A stretch of 64,000 bases of DNA, from positions 214,416-278,415 of the forward strand of contig NZ_KE384398.1 in NCBI RefSeq assembly GCF_000425585.1, given 5' to 3'. Position 1 is the first letter of the stretch, and each line of letters opens with the position of its first letter. The DNA is from Terrimonas ferruginea DSM 30193 (GTDB lineage Bacteria; Bacteroidota; Bacteroidia; Chitinophagales; Chitinophagaceae). Made by a program: the position numbers and the translations under genes. Shown here one piece after another: positions 26,221 to 34,294 of this stretch. Under the pieces are notes generated by a model. The model worked only from the letters and a program-made list of their open reading frames with translations. It searched no databases and had not been told where the DNA came from.

Positions 26221-26226
26221 AGGAGG
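26221..26226 (+). promoter_or_regulatory. Strong Shine-Dalgarno sequence of the Fic gene
   Basis: AGGAGG lies 11 nt before the ATG at 26238. Such a sequence is unusual among the Bacteroidota-style genes in this window and hints at a different origin or strong translation. Confidence 0.7.
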
Positions 26227-26237
26227 AAAAAATTACC

Positions 26238-27701
26238 ATGAACAGGCTACAAGAAATTATTATCGGGTCCAAGGAACGGTCCAAAGAAATCGGAAAATGG
26301 GAGAAACAGGGGCTGCTACGAAAAATAGCCCCCAGGGTGTACACCTCCAGTCTTGAAGAGGCGCCTGAAAAGATCATCCGCCGTAACTGGTACCGGCTGA
26401 TCTCTGATCTGTTTCCCGATGCGTTGCTAAGTCACCGGAGCGCGTTGGAACGGATGCCGACACCGGAAGGACATCTTTACCTCACCCGCAGCTATAAAGG
26501 ATTAGTAGAATTGCCGGGGTTGACACTTCATTTTTCGAAAGGCCCGGAACCTCTCGAGGATGATACGCTTTTTTTTGGCAATCTTAAAGCATCCGGACTT
26601 TCCCGAGCCTACCTGGAAAACCTCCAGCGATCAAAAGGATCGGGTGAAGAATCAAAAACATTAAACCGGGAACAACTAGAAGAAAAAATTGAAGGTTTCC
26701 TGCGTGTAAAAGGAGAGCAGGCATTGAACGAGGTACGGGACAGGGCTAAAGTAATTGCACCTGTACTTGGAATGGAAAAGGAACTAGCCGAACTTAATCA
26801 ACTTATCACCGATCTTCTGGGTACAGGACTATCAAAGCGAATTGTCAGTCCCATTGCCAGGGCCCGCGTATTGGGTGAACCGGTAGATCCTGACCGCATT
26901 CAGCTTTTTGAATCGGTTTATGAGGAGCTGGCTAGAAAAGAATACCCGGACTATCCAGATCCTAATAAGACGATCCGGTCTTACCAAAATTTTGCTTTTT
27001 TTGAAAGTTATTTCTCTAACTATATAGAAGGGACTGAATTTACTGTCGAGGAGGCAAAGCAAATCATTACCACATCAACTCCCCTGCCTGCGAGGGACGA
27101 AGATTCGCATGATGTTCTCGGCACGTACCAGATCGTCTCCAACCGGCAGGAAATGTCCATCGTGCCAGCTACGCCTGATGACCTGCTACGACTATTAAGA
27201 GAACGTCATGCCATCCTGCTGCAAGCGAGAAAAACAAAAAACCCCGGCGAGTTTAAGGACAAAAATAATCGTGCAGGCACTACTGAATTCGTAGATAAGG
27301 AACTGGTACCGGGTACGCTTAAAAAGGGATTCGACTGGTACTCTTTACTACAACATCCTTTTGCGAAAGCCGCTTACATGATGTTTATGATCAGCGAAGT
27401 CCATCCTTTCCTCGATGGCAACGGAAGAATGGCCCGGGTAATGATGAACGCAGAACTTAGTGTAAAAGGGATGGCGAAAATCATCATTCCAACCGTTTAC
27501 CGAGAAGATTATATGGGTGCATTAAAAAAACTGACCAAACAGCGCGATGCTGATGCCTATATCCGGATGTTGCAGCGGGCATGGGAATTCAGTAGTAATA
27601 TTTATAACGAAGATCTCGATGCTATGGAGGAATATCTCGTTTCCTGTAATGCATTCCTCACGCACAAAGAAGGATACTTAAAAATAATAGAGCACAAATA
27701 A
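26238..27701 (+). CDS. Fic-domain protein with AbiEi-like N-terminal domain
   Basis: 487 residues. The N-terminal 120 (EIGKWEKQGLLRKIAPRVYT, then PEKIIRRNWYRLISDLFPDA and LLSHRSALE) resemble the winged-helix AbiEi/type IV antitoxin domain. The Fic core follows, with the full catalytic motif HPFLDGNGR (389-397). An inhibitory-helix motif SNYIEG (260-265, Glu264) of the [S/T]xxxE[G/N] type precedes it, as in class II Fic enzymes. Fic proteins transfer AMP from ATP to target proteins; the inhibitory Glu blocks ATP placement until released. The fusion may join repression and toxin in one chain, with the three repeats at 26101-26197 as its operators. It converges with the short ORF ending at 27709. 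The target is unknown. Confidence 0.85.
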   Translation: MNRLQEIIIGSKERSKEIGKWEKQGLLRKIAPRVYTSSLEEAPEKIIRRNWYRLISDLFPDALLSHRSALERMPTPEGHLYLTRSYKGLVELPGLTLHFSKGPEPLEDDTLFFGNLKASGLSRAYLENLQRSKGSGEESKTLNREQLEEKIEGFLRVKGEQALNEVRDRAKVIAPVLGMEKELAELNQLITDLLGTGLSKRIVSPIARARVLGEPVDPDRIQLFESVYEELARKEYPDYPDPNKTIRSYQNFAFFESYFSNYIEGTEFTVEEAKQIITTSTPLPARDEDSHDVLGTYQIVSNRQEMSIVPATPDDLLRLLRERHAILLQARKTKNPGEFKDKNNRAGTTEFVDKELVPGTLKKGFDWYSLLQHPFAKAAYMMFMISEVHPFLDGNGRMARVMMNAELSVKGMAKIIIPTVYREDYMGALKKLTKQRDADAYIRMLQRAWEFSSNIYNEDLDAMEEYLVSCNAFLTHKEGYLKIIEHK

Positions 27702-27708
27702 GGTTCGT

Positions 27709-28083
27709 TCATTTAATGGGGTATCCATACATATCCACCGAGGCATCATCATCTTCACTATCATAGTAGAGTAGGTCAGGTTTACGAAAATAAGGGTAGC
27801 CTACTCTATACATGGTGACAGCATCGTCTGTTTCTACCAGCAGATTAACAACCGCGTCCTCGTATTCGCCTGTTAACACTTCTGCCAGCTTGTGATAAGT
27901 ATATATTCTATGCAGTGCGTTATGCATATAAAATGTGGGCGTATTAATAACAAAAATACCATCGACCTTATACTCACAAATTTCGATGTCGGCATCCTTA
28001 TATTTCAACCGAAAATGCTCCGGAACCGGTGGATCTTTCTTTTGGAAGGCTTTGATAGCCGGTGTTGACGGTAACAGTTTCAC
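27709..28083 (-). CDS. Hypothetical ORF at a recombination joint
   Basis: 124 codons. The first 25 or so (from the ATG at 28083) are only a shifted reading of the SusC fragment on the same strand. The rest (YKDADIEICEYKVDGIFVIN, then NLLVETDDAVTMYRVGYPYF and an acidic tail) looks protein-like but has no own start nearby. It is best read as the tail of an unknown gene joined to the truncated SusC during island rearrangement. No family is recognised. Confidence 0.35.
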   Translation of the reverse strand: MKLLPSTPAIKAFQKKDPPVPEHFRLKYKDADIEICEYKVDGIFVINTPTFYMHNALHRIYTYHKLAEVLTGEYEDAVVNLLVETDDAVTMYRVGYPYFRKPDLLYYDSEDDDASVDMYGYPIK

Positions 28084-28720
28084 CTGCTATCACTTTTGTT
28101 CTAACGGAAACGGTGCCGAACTCTGTTCTTCCCTGCACTTTCAGTTCATAGGATTCGATGTTAACGCCTGTTATTACCAGCGTTGCATTATCGTCAACGT
28201 TCTTTAATTCAAAATAACCGGCGTCATTCGTGGAATTCGCATTCGCGGTTCCTTTCACGGTGACAGTGGCTACGACCGGTTCACCATTTTCATTCATGAT
28301 ACGTCCCTTTATATCAATAGGCGGTGGCGTATTACTGAATTCCGGTGTATTCGTCTTCACATCTCGGCTATTGATCACAATGACTTCGTTGGTGACCTGC
28401 CAGGTAAAGGGCTAGTTAGTGAAGCAACGGTTCAATGTTTCTCCAATATTTGCATTGGTAAGTTGAACGGTGACCGGCTTTGCTCTTGCCAACACGTCTT
28501 TGGTGTACACGAAACTGTAACCGCTTTGCTGTTCGACTTCGGAAAATACCTTCTCAAGTGGCGCATTCTCCATCTTCAGCGTGACAGATTGGGAAAACCC
28601 GTTCGCACTGACCTGCAGGCAGACCTCCAGTAACAAAATGGCGGTGATCTTCATGATCCGTGATAGTTTGGTTGCAGGGCCGGGCCATAGCCGTCCCTTA
28701 CAAAGAGCCTTTAATAGCAT
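27998..28720 (-). pseudogene. SusC/RagA TonB-dependent receptor, N-terminal fragment
   Basis: From the ATG at 28720 the frame has a signal region (MKITAILLLEVCLQVSANGF) and an STN domain (LKMENAPLEKVFSEVEQQSG, VTVQLTNANIGETLNRCF). An in-frame TAG (28412-28414) replaces the Gln expected before PFTWQVTNEVIVINSR. The carboxypeptidase-regulatory-like domain follows (IKGRIMNENGEPVVATVTVK), and the frame stops soon after TVNTGYQSLPKERSTGS, the lead-in to the plug. Plug and barrel are missing, so no receptor can form. FecR remains upstream fit the usual FecR-SusC order. Confidence 0.82.
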
Positions 28721-28845
28721 AACTTTGTCTTGTTTGGGCTAAATGAATAAGCAGTCCTACCAGATTGTATTATAGGGTTAACCCAGACACTCTCCCGCCT
28801 TCCTAGTACGTTGGCGCGGTTTCTTTTTATTAATCATCTAAAAAA

Positions 28846-29200
28846 CTATTTGAGTACGGTTATCTTTTTCCCATCAAGATTGAAATGCACCCATCTGTTG
28901 CTTCCCAGTATGCGGAAAAAATCATTCACATTTACGTTCCGTGGTATCTTCCTACAAATAACTACGCCGGTGTTTTGGCGTACCGCACGTCCACATCATA
29001 CCAAGACTCCACCTGCCGCATGATCGTTTTGATATCTGCCTCCATGAAATTGAAATAGCCTGTTGTCCATGCCAGCACTTCCGCTTCATTCGGTGTCGCT
29101 ATTACTGCAAGATCATCGTTACGTACTCTTGCCTGCTGACCAGGATCCGCCAATTGGGGAAATCCGTTTAATATTGACCAAGTCGGCACTACTGCGTACT
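28846..29200 (-). pseudogene. FecR anti-sigma factor, C-terminal fragment (frameshifted)
   Basis: The minus strand reads LADPGQQARVRNDDLAVIAT then VLAWTTGYFNFMEADIKTIM and RQVESWYDVDVRYAK, the C-terminal half of Bacteroidota FecR. At about 28965-28970 the frame shifts by one base and goes on VVICRKIPRNVNVNDFFRIL then WVHFNLDGKKITVLK, the normal FecR end, with stop at 28846. The N-terminal half is gone, replaced by the excisionase fragment. It lies 126 bp before the SusC fragment, its usual partner. Confidence 0.8.
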
Positions 29201-29361
29201 CCCGATGAAGAAACTGGTACGTTTATCTTTTCTACGCGTTGCTTTAATTTGTAGGCCCAGGAGTTGCACCTGTGCGAACAATACCGTGTGACTAGTGTTC
29301 TGGCCATAAAAATCTCGCCACAATGTTCACATTGCTTTTTTACTTGCATGTTTGTGCTCAT
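29119..29361 (-). pseudogene. Excisionase-type DNA-binding protein, N-terminal zinc-finger fragment
   Basis: From the ATG at 29361: MSTNMQVKKQCEHCGEIFMA then TRYCSHRCNSWAYKLKQRVE. This C-x2-C...C-x3-C start is the one I recall for Bacteroidota excisionase/HTH proteins carried by conjugative transposons, which normally continue into a helix-turn-helix. Here the frame leaves the family after about 48 residues and runs 27 codons into the FecR fragment. It marks a deletion joint close to the island's mnmE-side end. Confidence 0.7.
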
Positions 29362-29629
29362 ATAGATACATTTTCTGTGTTTACAGAATAACGGAAGTGC
29401 CTACGACTGCCACATACTGCCCCTGACTGCATGAGCTGTATGCGGCTGCGGTCTCGCCTCCTTTTGTGCTTGTATCTTGACTTTTTTCAAATTAGCGTGT
29501 CGAGATACAAACGAGATACAAAAAACTGCTAAAAACCAGATTAAGAAACGTCAGTTTGTCAAAATCGCTTTTGTACTCTCCAGTAAATGAATGTGATAAG
29601 TAAAGCGTAGTTAAGCGTAGTAAGTGGCC
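29362..29629. other. Gap between the island and mnmE; possible old attachment region
   Basis: No gene is seen. Close to the mnmE stop, AAGCGTAGT is repeated at 29603-29611 and 29613-29621. A CGAGATACAAACGAGATACAAA near-repeat lies at about 29501-29522. No copy of the mnmE end sequence was found elsewhere in the window, so no attachment pair can be proved. Confidence 0.4.
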
Positions 29630-31051
29630 TCACTTCCCAATACAAAACTTCCCGAATATAGTCCCCAGTATATCCCGGTCCACTTCCACCTGCCCGGTGA
29701 TCTCACCGAGATAATGCAGGCAACGGCGGATGTCCAGCGCCAGGAAGTCACCGGCAATATTATTGTCCAGTCCTTCACGCACTTCACGCAGGCATTCCTG
29801 CACCTGCAGCAAAGCCGCGTGATGGCGCGCATTGGTTACAATCGTATGTTCCGTGTCCACGCCTTCGCCCGCTACTATTTTGTATAGTGTTTCGCGCAGA
29901 TCATCTACCGTATCGGCCACTTCCGTTGCTCCGGGTTTTGCGGCTAATAACAATACAGGCCATTCTTCTTCCAGTTCTTTTTGAATATGGCGCCATTTTA
30001 TTAATGCTTCTTCTGTCAACAGATCAGCTTTGGTAAATAACAGTACCGGTTTTACGCTGCGGCCTTCCGTTAGTTCTTTCACGCGTTGTTTTACTTCATC
30101 CGGCTCCGCTTCGCGTACATCCGTTAAGAACAACAATACCGATGCGGTTTCAATTTTTTCATACGCCTTCCTGATTCCGATTTGCTCGATTTTATCCGAG
30201 GTATGCTCTCGGATACCAGCCGTGTCCTGGAAACGAAAAAGTATGCCCGCTATATTAATGGTTTCTTCAATCGTGTCGCGGGTGGTGCCCGCTATTTCGC
30301 TTACGATGGCTCTTTCTTCGTTGAGCAGCGCATTCAACAGTGTCGATTTGCCGGCATTCGGTTTTCCAACAATCGCCACATTTACGCCATTACGGATCAC
30401 GTTGCCCAGTTTGAAGGACTGTGCGAGCCGCGCTGTGGCCACACTCAATTCATTGATCAGCGTCGATAGTTGGCTGCGATCGGCAAATTCCACATCTTCC
30501 TGCGAGAAGTCGAGTTCCAGTTCGATCAGTGCGGCAAAGTGAATGAGTTGCTCCCGGAGCCGGGACAGGTCCTGCGAAAAGCCGCCGCGCAGTTGTTTGA
30601 GCGCCGTTTGCCGCGCCGCCTCCGAGTCTGCCGCGATGAGATCGGCCACCGCTTCGGCCTGTGCCAGGTCCATTTTCCCATTTAAAAATGCCCGTTGGGT
30701 GAATTCACCCGGATAGGCCAGCCGCGCCCCGAGTTCCGTACAAGCAGCGATCACCTGCTGCTGCACATAGGGCGAGCCATGGCAACTGATCTCGATCACG
30801 TCTTCGCCGGTATACGATTTGGGACCGCGGAAAAGGCTGAGCACCACTTCATCCAGTATCTCCCCGCCTTTGCGCAGGTAACCCACCTGCAGCGTATGCG
30901 AAGGCTGCATTTCCAGGTCGCGGGAGGGAAACAGTTGGTTGACGATGGGAAAGGTTTTGGTCCCACTCAGGCGAATGACACCAATAGCACCCACCCCGGG
31001 CGGCGTGGCCAGCGCAATAATGGTGTCGGACCAGGATGTATGCAAACTCAT
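29630..31051 (-). CDS. mnmE: tRNA uridine-5-carboxymethylaminomethyl(34) synthesis GTPase MnmE
   Basis: 473 residues, complete. The N-terminal folate-binding domain begins DTIIALATPPGVGAIGVIRL; a helical domain follows; the inserted GTPase domain has GKPNAGKST (G1), GTTRDT (G2), DTAGIR (G3) and TKAD (G4). The chain ends FCIGK, the conserved C-terminus whose Cys is catalytic. With MnmG it modifies the wobble uridine of several tRNAs. Its start is fixed by a promoter whose -7 box lies only 4 nt before the ATG. The accessory island begins just beyond its stop codon. Confidence 0.97.
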   Translation of the reverse strand: MSLHTSWSDTIIALATPPGVGAIGVIRLSGTKTFPIVNQLFPSRDLEMQPSHTLQVGYLRKGGEILDEVVLSLFRGPKSYTGEDVIEISCHGSPYVQQQVIAACTELGARLAYPGEFTQRAFLNGKMDLAQAEAVADLIAADSEAARQTALKQLRGGFSQDLSRLREQLIHFAALIELELDFSQEDVEFADRSQLSTLINELSVATARLAQSFKLGNVIRNGVNVAIVGKPNAGKSTLLNALLNEERAIVSEIAGTTRDTIEETINIAGILFRFQDTAGIREHTSDKIEQIGIRKAYEKIETASVLLFLTDVREAEPDEVKQRVKELTEGRSVKPVLLFTKADLLTEEALIKWRHIQKELEEEWPVLLLAAKPGATEVADTVDDLRETLYKIVAGEGVDTEHTIVTNARHHAALLQVQECLREVREGLDNNIAGDFLALDIRRCLHYLGEITGQVEVDRDILGTIFGKFCIGK

Positions 31052-31055
31052 TGTG

Positions 31056-31085
31056 CAAAGCTAATTGTGAATCGGCAATTGGCAA
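31056..31085 (-). promoter_or_regulatory. mnmE promoter
   Basis: On the minus strand TTG (complement of 31083-31085), 19 bp, then TAGCTTTG (complement of 31056-31063): a perfect fit to the Bacteroidota TTG-N19-TAnnTTTG consensus. The box ends 4 nt before the ATG, so the transcript should be leaderless or nearly so. Confidence 0.7.
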
Positions 31086-31371
31086 TTGTGAATAGTGAAT
31101 GGTCAATGGTGAATCGTCAATCGTGAATGGTGAATAAGTGAATGGAGGGTTGCGTTCCCTGAAGCCGGTACTTCGGCCTTCCGAAGAGCGGGACACGGCT
31201 GTTTTACTTTTGATTCAATACTTACTGCTCTTACACCCCAATTGCCTTGGGCCGAAGCTTCTGCCCAAAGTGTCGGGCCTTACGTCTTACGCCTTACACC
31301 CTACACCTTGTACCTGTCGCTTACTTACAACGGCTGTTTTACCTTCCCTACCCCGCCTTGCCCAAAAAACC
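31086..31371. repeat. Dispersed intergenic repeats between mnmE and lpxC
   Basis: The words GTGAATGGTCAATGGTGAAT and variants (about 31090-31142) are the reverse complement of the CATTCACTATTGACC family at 264-448. A GGGCCGAAGCTTCTGCCC/AAGTGTCGGGC block (about 31251-31278) is a damaged copy of the palindrome at 357-385. No gene is present; an upstream ATG in frame with lpxC at 31247 lies inside these repeats and is not credible. Confidence 0.75.
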
Positions 31372-31379
31372 TATCTTTG
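31372..31379 (+). promoter_or_regulatory. -7 box of lpxC-fabZ
   Basis: TATCTTTG matches TAnnTTTG and ends 23 nt before the ATG at 31403. No TTG stands at the right distance upstream. Confidence 0.55.
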
Positions 31380-31402
31380 CCCGGCTAAAAATTAGTTTAA
31401 GC

Positions 31403-32803
31403 ATGGCATTCAATCCCGATAAGCAGCATACGCTTAAAACAGAAATCAGCATATCAGGTACCGGCCTCCATACCGGAATCATGGCCGATCTGACCCTGAA
31501 ACCCGCCAGTCCGGGCTTCGGTTACCAGTTTCAGCGTATCGATTTGCCCAATCAACCTGTTATCAAAGCCGATTGTGACCTCGTTACCGATACCAGCCGC
31601 GGCACCACACTGGAAGCCAACGGCGCGCGCATCAGCACCGTAGAACACGTACTCGCCGCACTCGTGGGCATGGGCGTGGACAACTGCCTCATCGAGATCA
31701 ACGGCCCCGAAATCCCGATCATCGACGGCAGCTCCCAACCTTTCGTGGAAATCATTGAAGAAGCCGGCGTAGTAGAACAGGACGCTGCCAAAGTATGGTA
31801 CAGCATCGACGAGAACATCTATCACTACGATGAAGAAAAACGCGTAGAGATGGTGATCATGCCCGCGCTGGAATACCAGGTGACCACACTCATCGATTTC
31901 AATTCTCCCGTTCTCGGCACGCAACATGCGCAGTTGAAGAAAATGAAGGATTTCAAAGACGAGATCGCTATCAGCCGCACGTTTGTTTTCCTGCATGAAC
32001 TGGAAATGCTGCTCGAACACAACCTGATCAAAGGTGGTGATGTCAATAATGCAATCGTAATTGTAGACAAACCCGTTACCGATTCGGAACTGGACCGCCT
32101 GAAACAAACATTCAAAAAAGACAACATCGAAGTAAAAAGCGAAGGTTACCTCAACAACCTGGAGCTGCGTTTCCCCAATGAACCGGCCCGTCACAAACTG
32201 CTCGATATTATCGGAGATCTTGCTTTGATCGGTTACCCGGTGAAAGGACGCATCATTGCCAACCGTCCGGGCCACAGCAGCAATGTGGCCTTTGCCCAAA
32301 AAATCAAACAACACATCAAAAAAAACCGTCACACCAAAGATGTGCCGGTATATGATCCCAACCTTCCGCCGGTTTACGATCATTCCTACATAGAGAAGAC
32401 CCTGCCCCACCGTTATCCTTTTGCGTTGGTGGACAAGGTGATTGAACTGACCGATACCAAGATCGTGGGTGTGAAGAATGTAACGTTCAATGAATGGTTC
32501 TTCCCCGGGCATTTCCCCGGCAACCCGGTAATGCCCGGCGTATTACAGATCGAAGCGCTGGCCCAGTGCGGCGGCATCCTGGCCATTAACCTGAGCGGTG
32601 GCGGCGAACACGATACCTATTTCCTTAAAATAGATAATTGCAAATTCAAACAGATGGTGCGCCCCGGCGATACCATGCTGCTGAAAATGGAATTGTCGGC
32701 ACCTATCCGCCGTGGTATCTGTGAGATGAAAGGAACAGTATATGTCGGTGGCAAAGTAGCCACAGAAGCGGATCTGGTAGCACAGATCGTTAAGCGCGGT
32801 TGA
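31403..32803 (+). CDS. lpxC-fabZ: Bifunctional UDP-3-O-acyl-GlcNAc deacetylase / 3-hydroxyacyl-ACP dehydratase
   Basis: 466 residues from the ATG at 31403 (MAFNPDKQHTLKTEISISGT), chosen because a TATCTTTG promoter box lies just upstream and because farther ATGs fall in repeats. Residues 1 to about 300 are LpxC: STVEHVLAALVG and HKLLDIIGDLALIG carry the zinc ligands. Residues about 325-466 are FabZ: LPHRYPFALVDKV and FPGHFPGNPVMPGVLQIEAL carry the hot-dog active site. LpxC commits UDP-GlcNAc to lipid A; FabZ dehydrates 3-hydroxyacyl-ACP, so both branches that share hydroxyacyl-ACP are in one protein. This fusion is typical of Bacteroidota. lpxA, often next in the family, is not adjacent. A strong terminator follows. 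Confidence 0.96.
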   Translation: MAFNPDKQHTLKTEISISGTGLHTGIMADLTLKPASPGFGYQFQRIDLPNQPVIKADCDLVTDTSRGTTLEANGARISTVEHVLAALVGMGVDNCLIEINGPEIPIIDGSSQPFVEIIEEAGVVEQDAAKVWYSIDENIYHYDEEKRVEMVIMPALEYQVTTLIDFNSPVLGTQHAQLKKMKDFKDEIAISRTFVFLHELEMLLEHNLIKGGDVNNAIVIVDKPVTDSELDRLKQTFKKDNIEVKSEGYLNNLELRFPNEPARHKLLDIIGDLALIGYPVKGRIIANRPGHSSNVAFAQKIKQHIKKNRHTKDVPVYDPNLPPVYDHSYIEKTLPHRYPFALVDKVIELTDTKIVGVKNVTFNEWFFPGHFPGNPVMPGVLQIEALAQCGGILAINLSGGGEHDTYFLKIDNCKFKQMVRPGDTMLLKMELSAPIRRGICEMKGTVYVGGKVATEADLVAQIVKRG

Positions 32804-32829
32804 ATTAAAAAATTATCATGATAGCTGAA

Positions 32830-32857
32830 AGCTGCTCTCACCGGAGCAGCTTTTTTT
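32830..32857 (+). terminator. Rho-independent terminator of lpxC-fabZ
   Basis: AGCTGCTC (32830-32837) pairs with GAGCAGCT (32844-32851) around a 6-nt loop and is followed by a run of T to 32857. It lies 26 nt past the lpxC-fabZ stop. Confidence 0.9.
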
Positions 32858-32870
32858 ATATCTTGCCTGC

Positions 32871-34292
32871 ATGACCGTCACCACCAAAACTTACCTGCAG
32901 CGACTGCCTGTTGCCTTCGGCGTGCTTGTGATTGCATACGTACTCCGTTACATTTTTCTTCACTCTTTCGAAGTCGAACCTTCGGCTATTTACTGGCCGC
33001 AATTCCCGGCTTTTTTTGTAACCGGTGCCGGGCTGTTGCTGGCAGCGGGTATTCTTCTTGAAGCGATCCCGGCTGCGCAAACGGCTATCATGGTACATGG
33101 AGGGATTGCTGTTTTCCATTTTTTACTGACAGCGACCATCGGCCGGTCTGTGTTGCCGCCACCCAGCCAGGTAGCCGTTTCGTTTTATTACAACATTGAA
33201 CTGTTGCCTTATATATTCTTTGTAAGCCGCCTTACCCGTCACTGGAAACAACAACGTTTATGGATCATTGCCATCGTACTTGTGCTATATCGCGGAATTA
33301 TTGCTGCCCGTCCTGGATATAATGTCGTCGACTTTTCTCCCAGTACTTCTTCCACCTGGTACGAACAGATTCTCGCGGCTTTTCAGCGGATAGGTTGTTG
33401 GTGTGCTTTCGTCCTCCTGCTGGTGGAACTTATATTACATGCCGATCGCAATGAGAAGCCTGTTTTAAATAAATTAGCTATCTCATCCGGTCATCACCAC
33501 GGTGCCAGCACCCTGGCTTTTTTTTCTTTCAAAACAATGCTGCTGACCAGTCCGACACTTCTTACTGTTATGCTGTCAGGACCGCCTTCGATTGCAAGAG
33601 AAAGTGAATACGATTGGGTTATATTTCTTTTGCGAATGGACTGGTTACTTTCTATTGTTTGCTGTATGGCGGCATTAGGCGCAGGAGTTCTCTATTTGCG
33701 TACGCATATTCTTGAGTTTATGTTGCGGTTTGATCTCCGGTCTAAACTCATCTACTGGTTGCTCAGCATTCCGCTCATCGGATTTATTGCCTGGTTACTT
33801 TTCGGAGCCATGAAACAACCGTCAACCAATAAGTCGCAGCAACTGGTAACGTTGAAGGCTTTCAGGAATGATTCATTGATATCCGTCAAAATCGCCGTAT
33901 TGGCTGTATATGCGTTGATCGCCGCCTGGTTTTTCAACAAGAGTTCCTCCGATATGGACTTCGTCTATATTCTGGCGGCAAGTGCCGGCCTTTTCCTGCT
34001 CTCCACATTAAATCCGCAGGCATATCGTGCTCAATTATATATTCAACTGGCTTTTTGTGTCTATGTAATAGGGTCATGCCTGCTGGGCCAGCAGGAAACT
34101 GACTACATGAACTTCCGTAATTACGATAACTTTTTCAGCTTTTTCAATATCATGTTTATGGCACAGCTCGCTGTGATGGGCATGGCCTGGAGCCTGTTGC
34201 TCCTGCCTGCATTGCAACCTGATTATTTTAAACCGGATGAGGAAAAAATAACCACCGAAGACCACCTCTTCGCCGAACATGAATTGCAATAA
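32871..34292 (+). CDS. Multi-pass membrane protein, first of two tandem paralogues
   Basis: 473 residues with about ten to twelve hydrophobic spans and an acidic cytoplasmic-type tail (KPDEEKITTEDHLFAEHELQ). I know no named family or catalytic motif. The segment LIYWLLSIPLIGFIAWLLFG matches WIWLFSLPFAGFIAWLISLA in the next gene, and both start with TxxxKTYLxRxP, so the two arose by duplication. It starts 14 nt after the lpxC terminator and ends 2 nt before the paralogue, so they are co-transcribed. It is probably an inner-membrane protein; a transport or sensing role would be a guess. Confidence 0.75.
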   Translation: MTVTTKTYLQRLPVAFGVLVIAYVLRYIFLHSFEVEPSAIYWPQFPAFFVTGAGLLLAAGILLEAIPAAQTAIMVHGGIAVFHFLLTATIGRSVLPPPSQVAVSFYYNIELLPYIFFVSRLTRHWKQQRLWIIAIVLVLYRGIIAARPGYNVVDFSPSTSSTWYEQILAAFQRIGCWCAFVLLLVELILHADRNEKPVLNKLAISSGHHHGASTLAFFSFKTMLLTSPTLLTVMLSGPPSIARESEYDWVIFLLRMDWLLSIVCCMAALGAGVLYLRTHILEFMLRFDLRSKLIYWLLSIPLIGFIAWLLFGAMKQPSTNKSQQLVTLKAFRNDSLISVKIAVLAVYALIAAWFFNKSSSDMDFVYILAASAGLFLLSTLNPQAYRAQLYIQLAFCVYVIGSCLLGQQETDYMNFRNYDNFFSFFNIMFMAQLAVMGMAWSLLLLPALQPDYFKPDEEKITTEDHLFAEHELQ

Positions 34293-34294
34293 TT

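Noticed and set aside
31247-31402. Earlier in-frame ATG for lpxC-fabZ
   Set aside because: The added residues translate dispersed repeats, and the promoter box at 31372 lies inside the extension.
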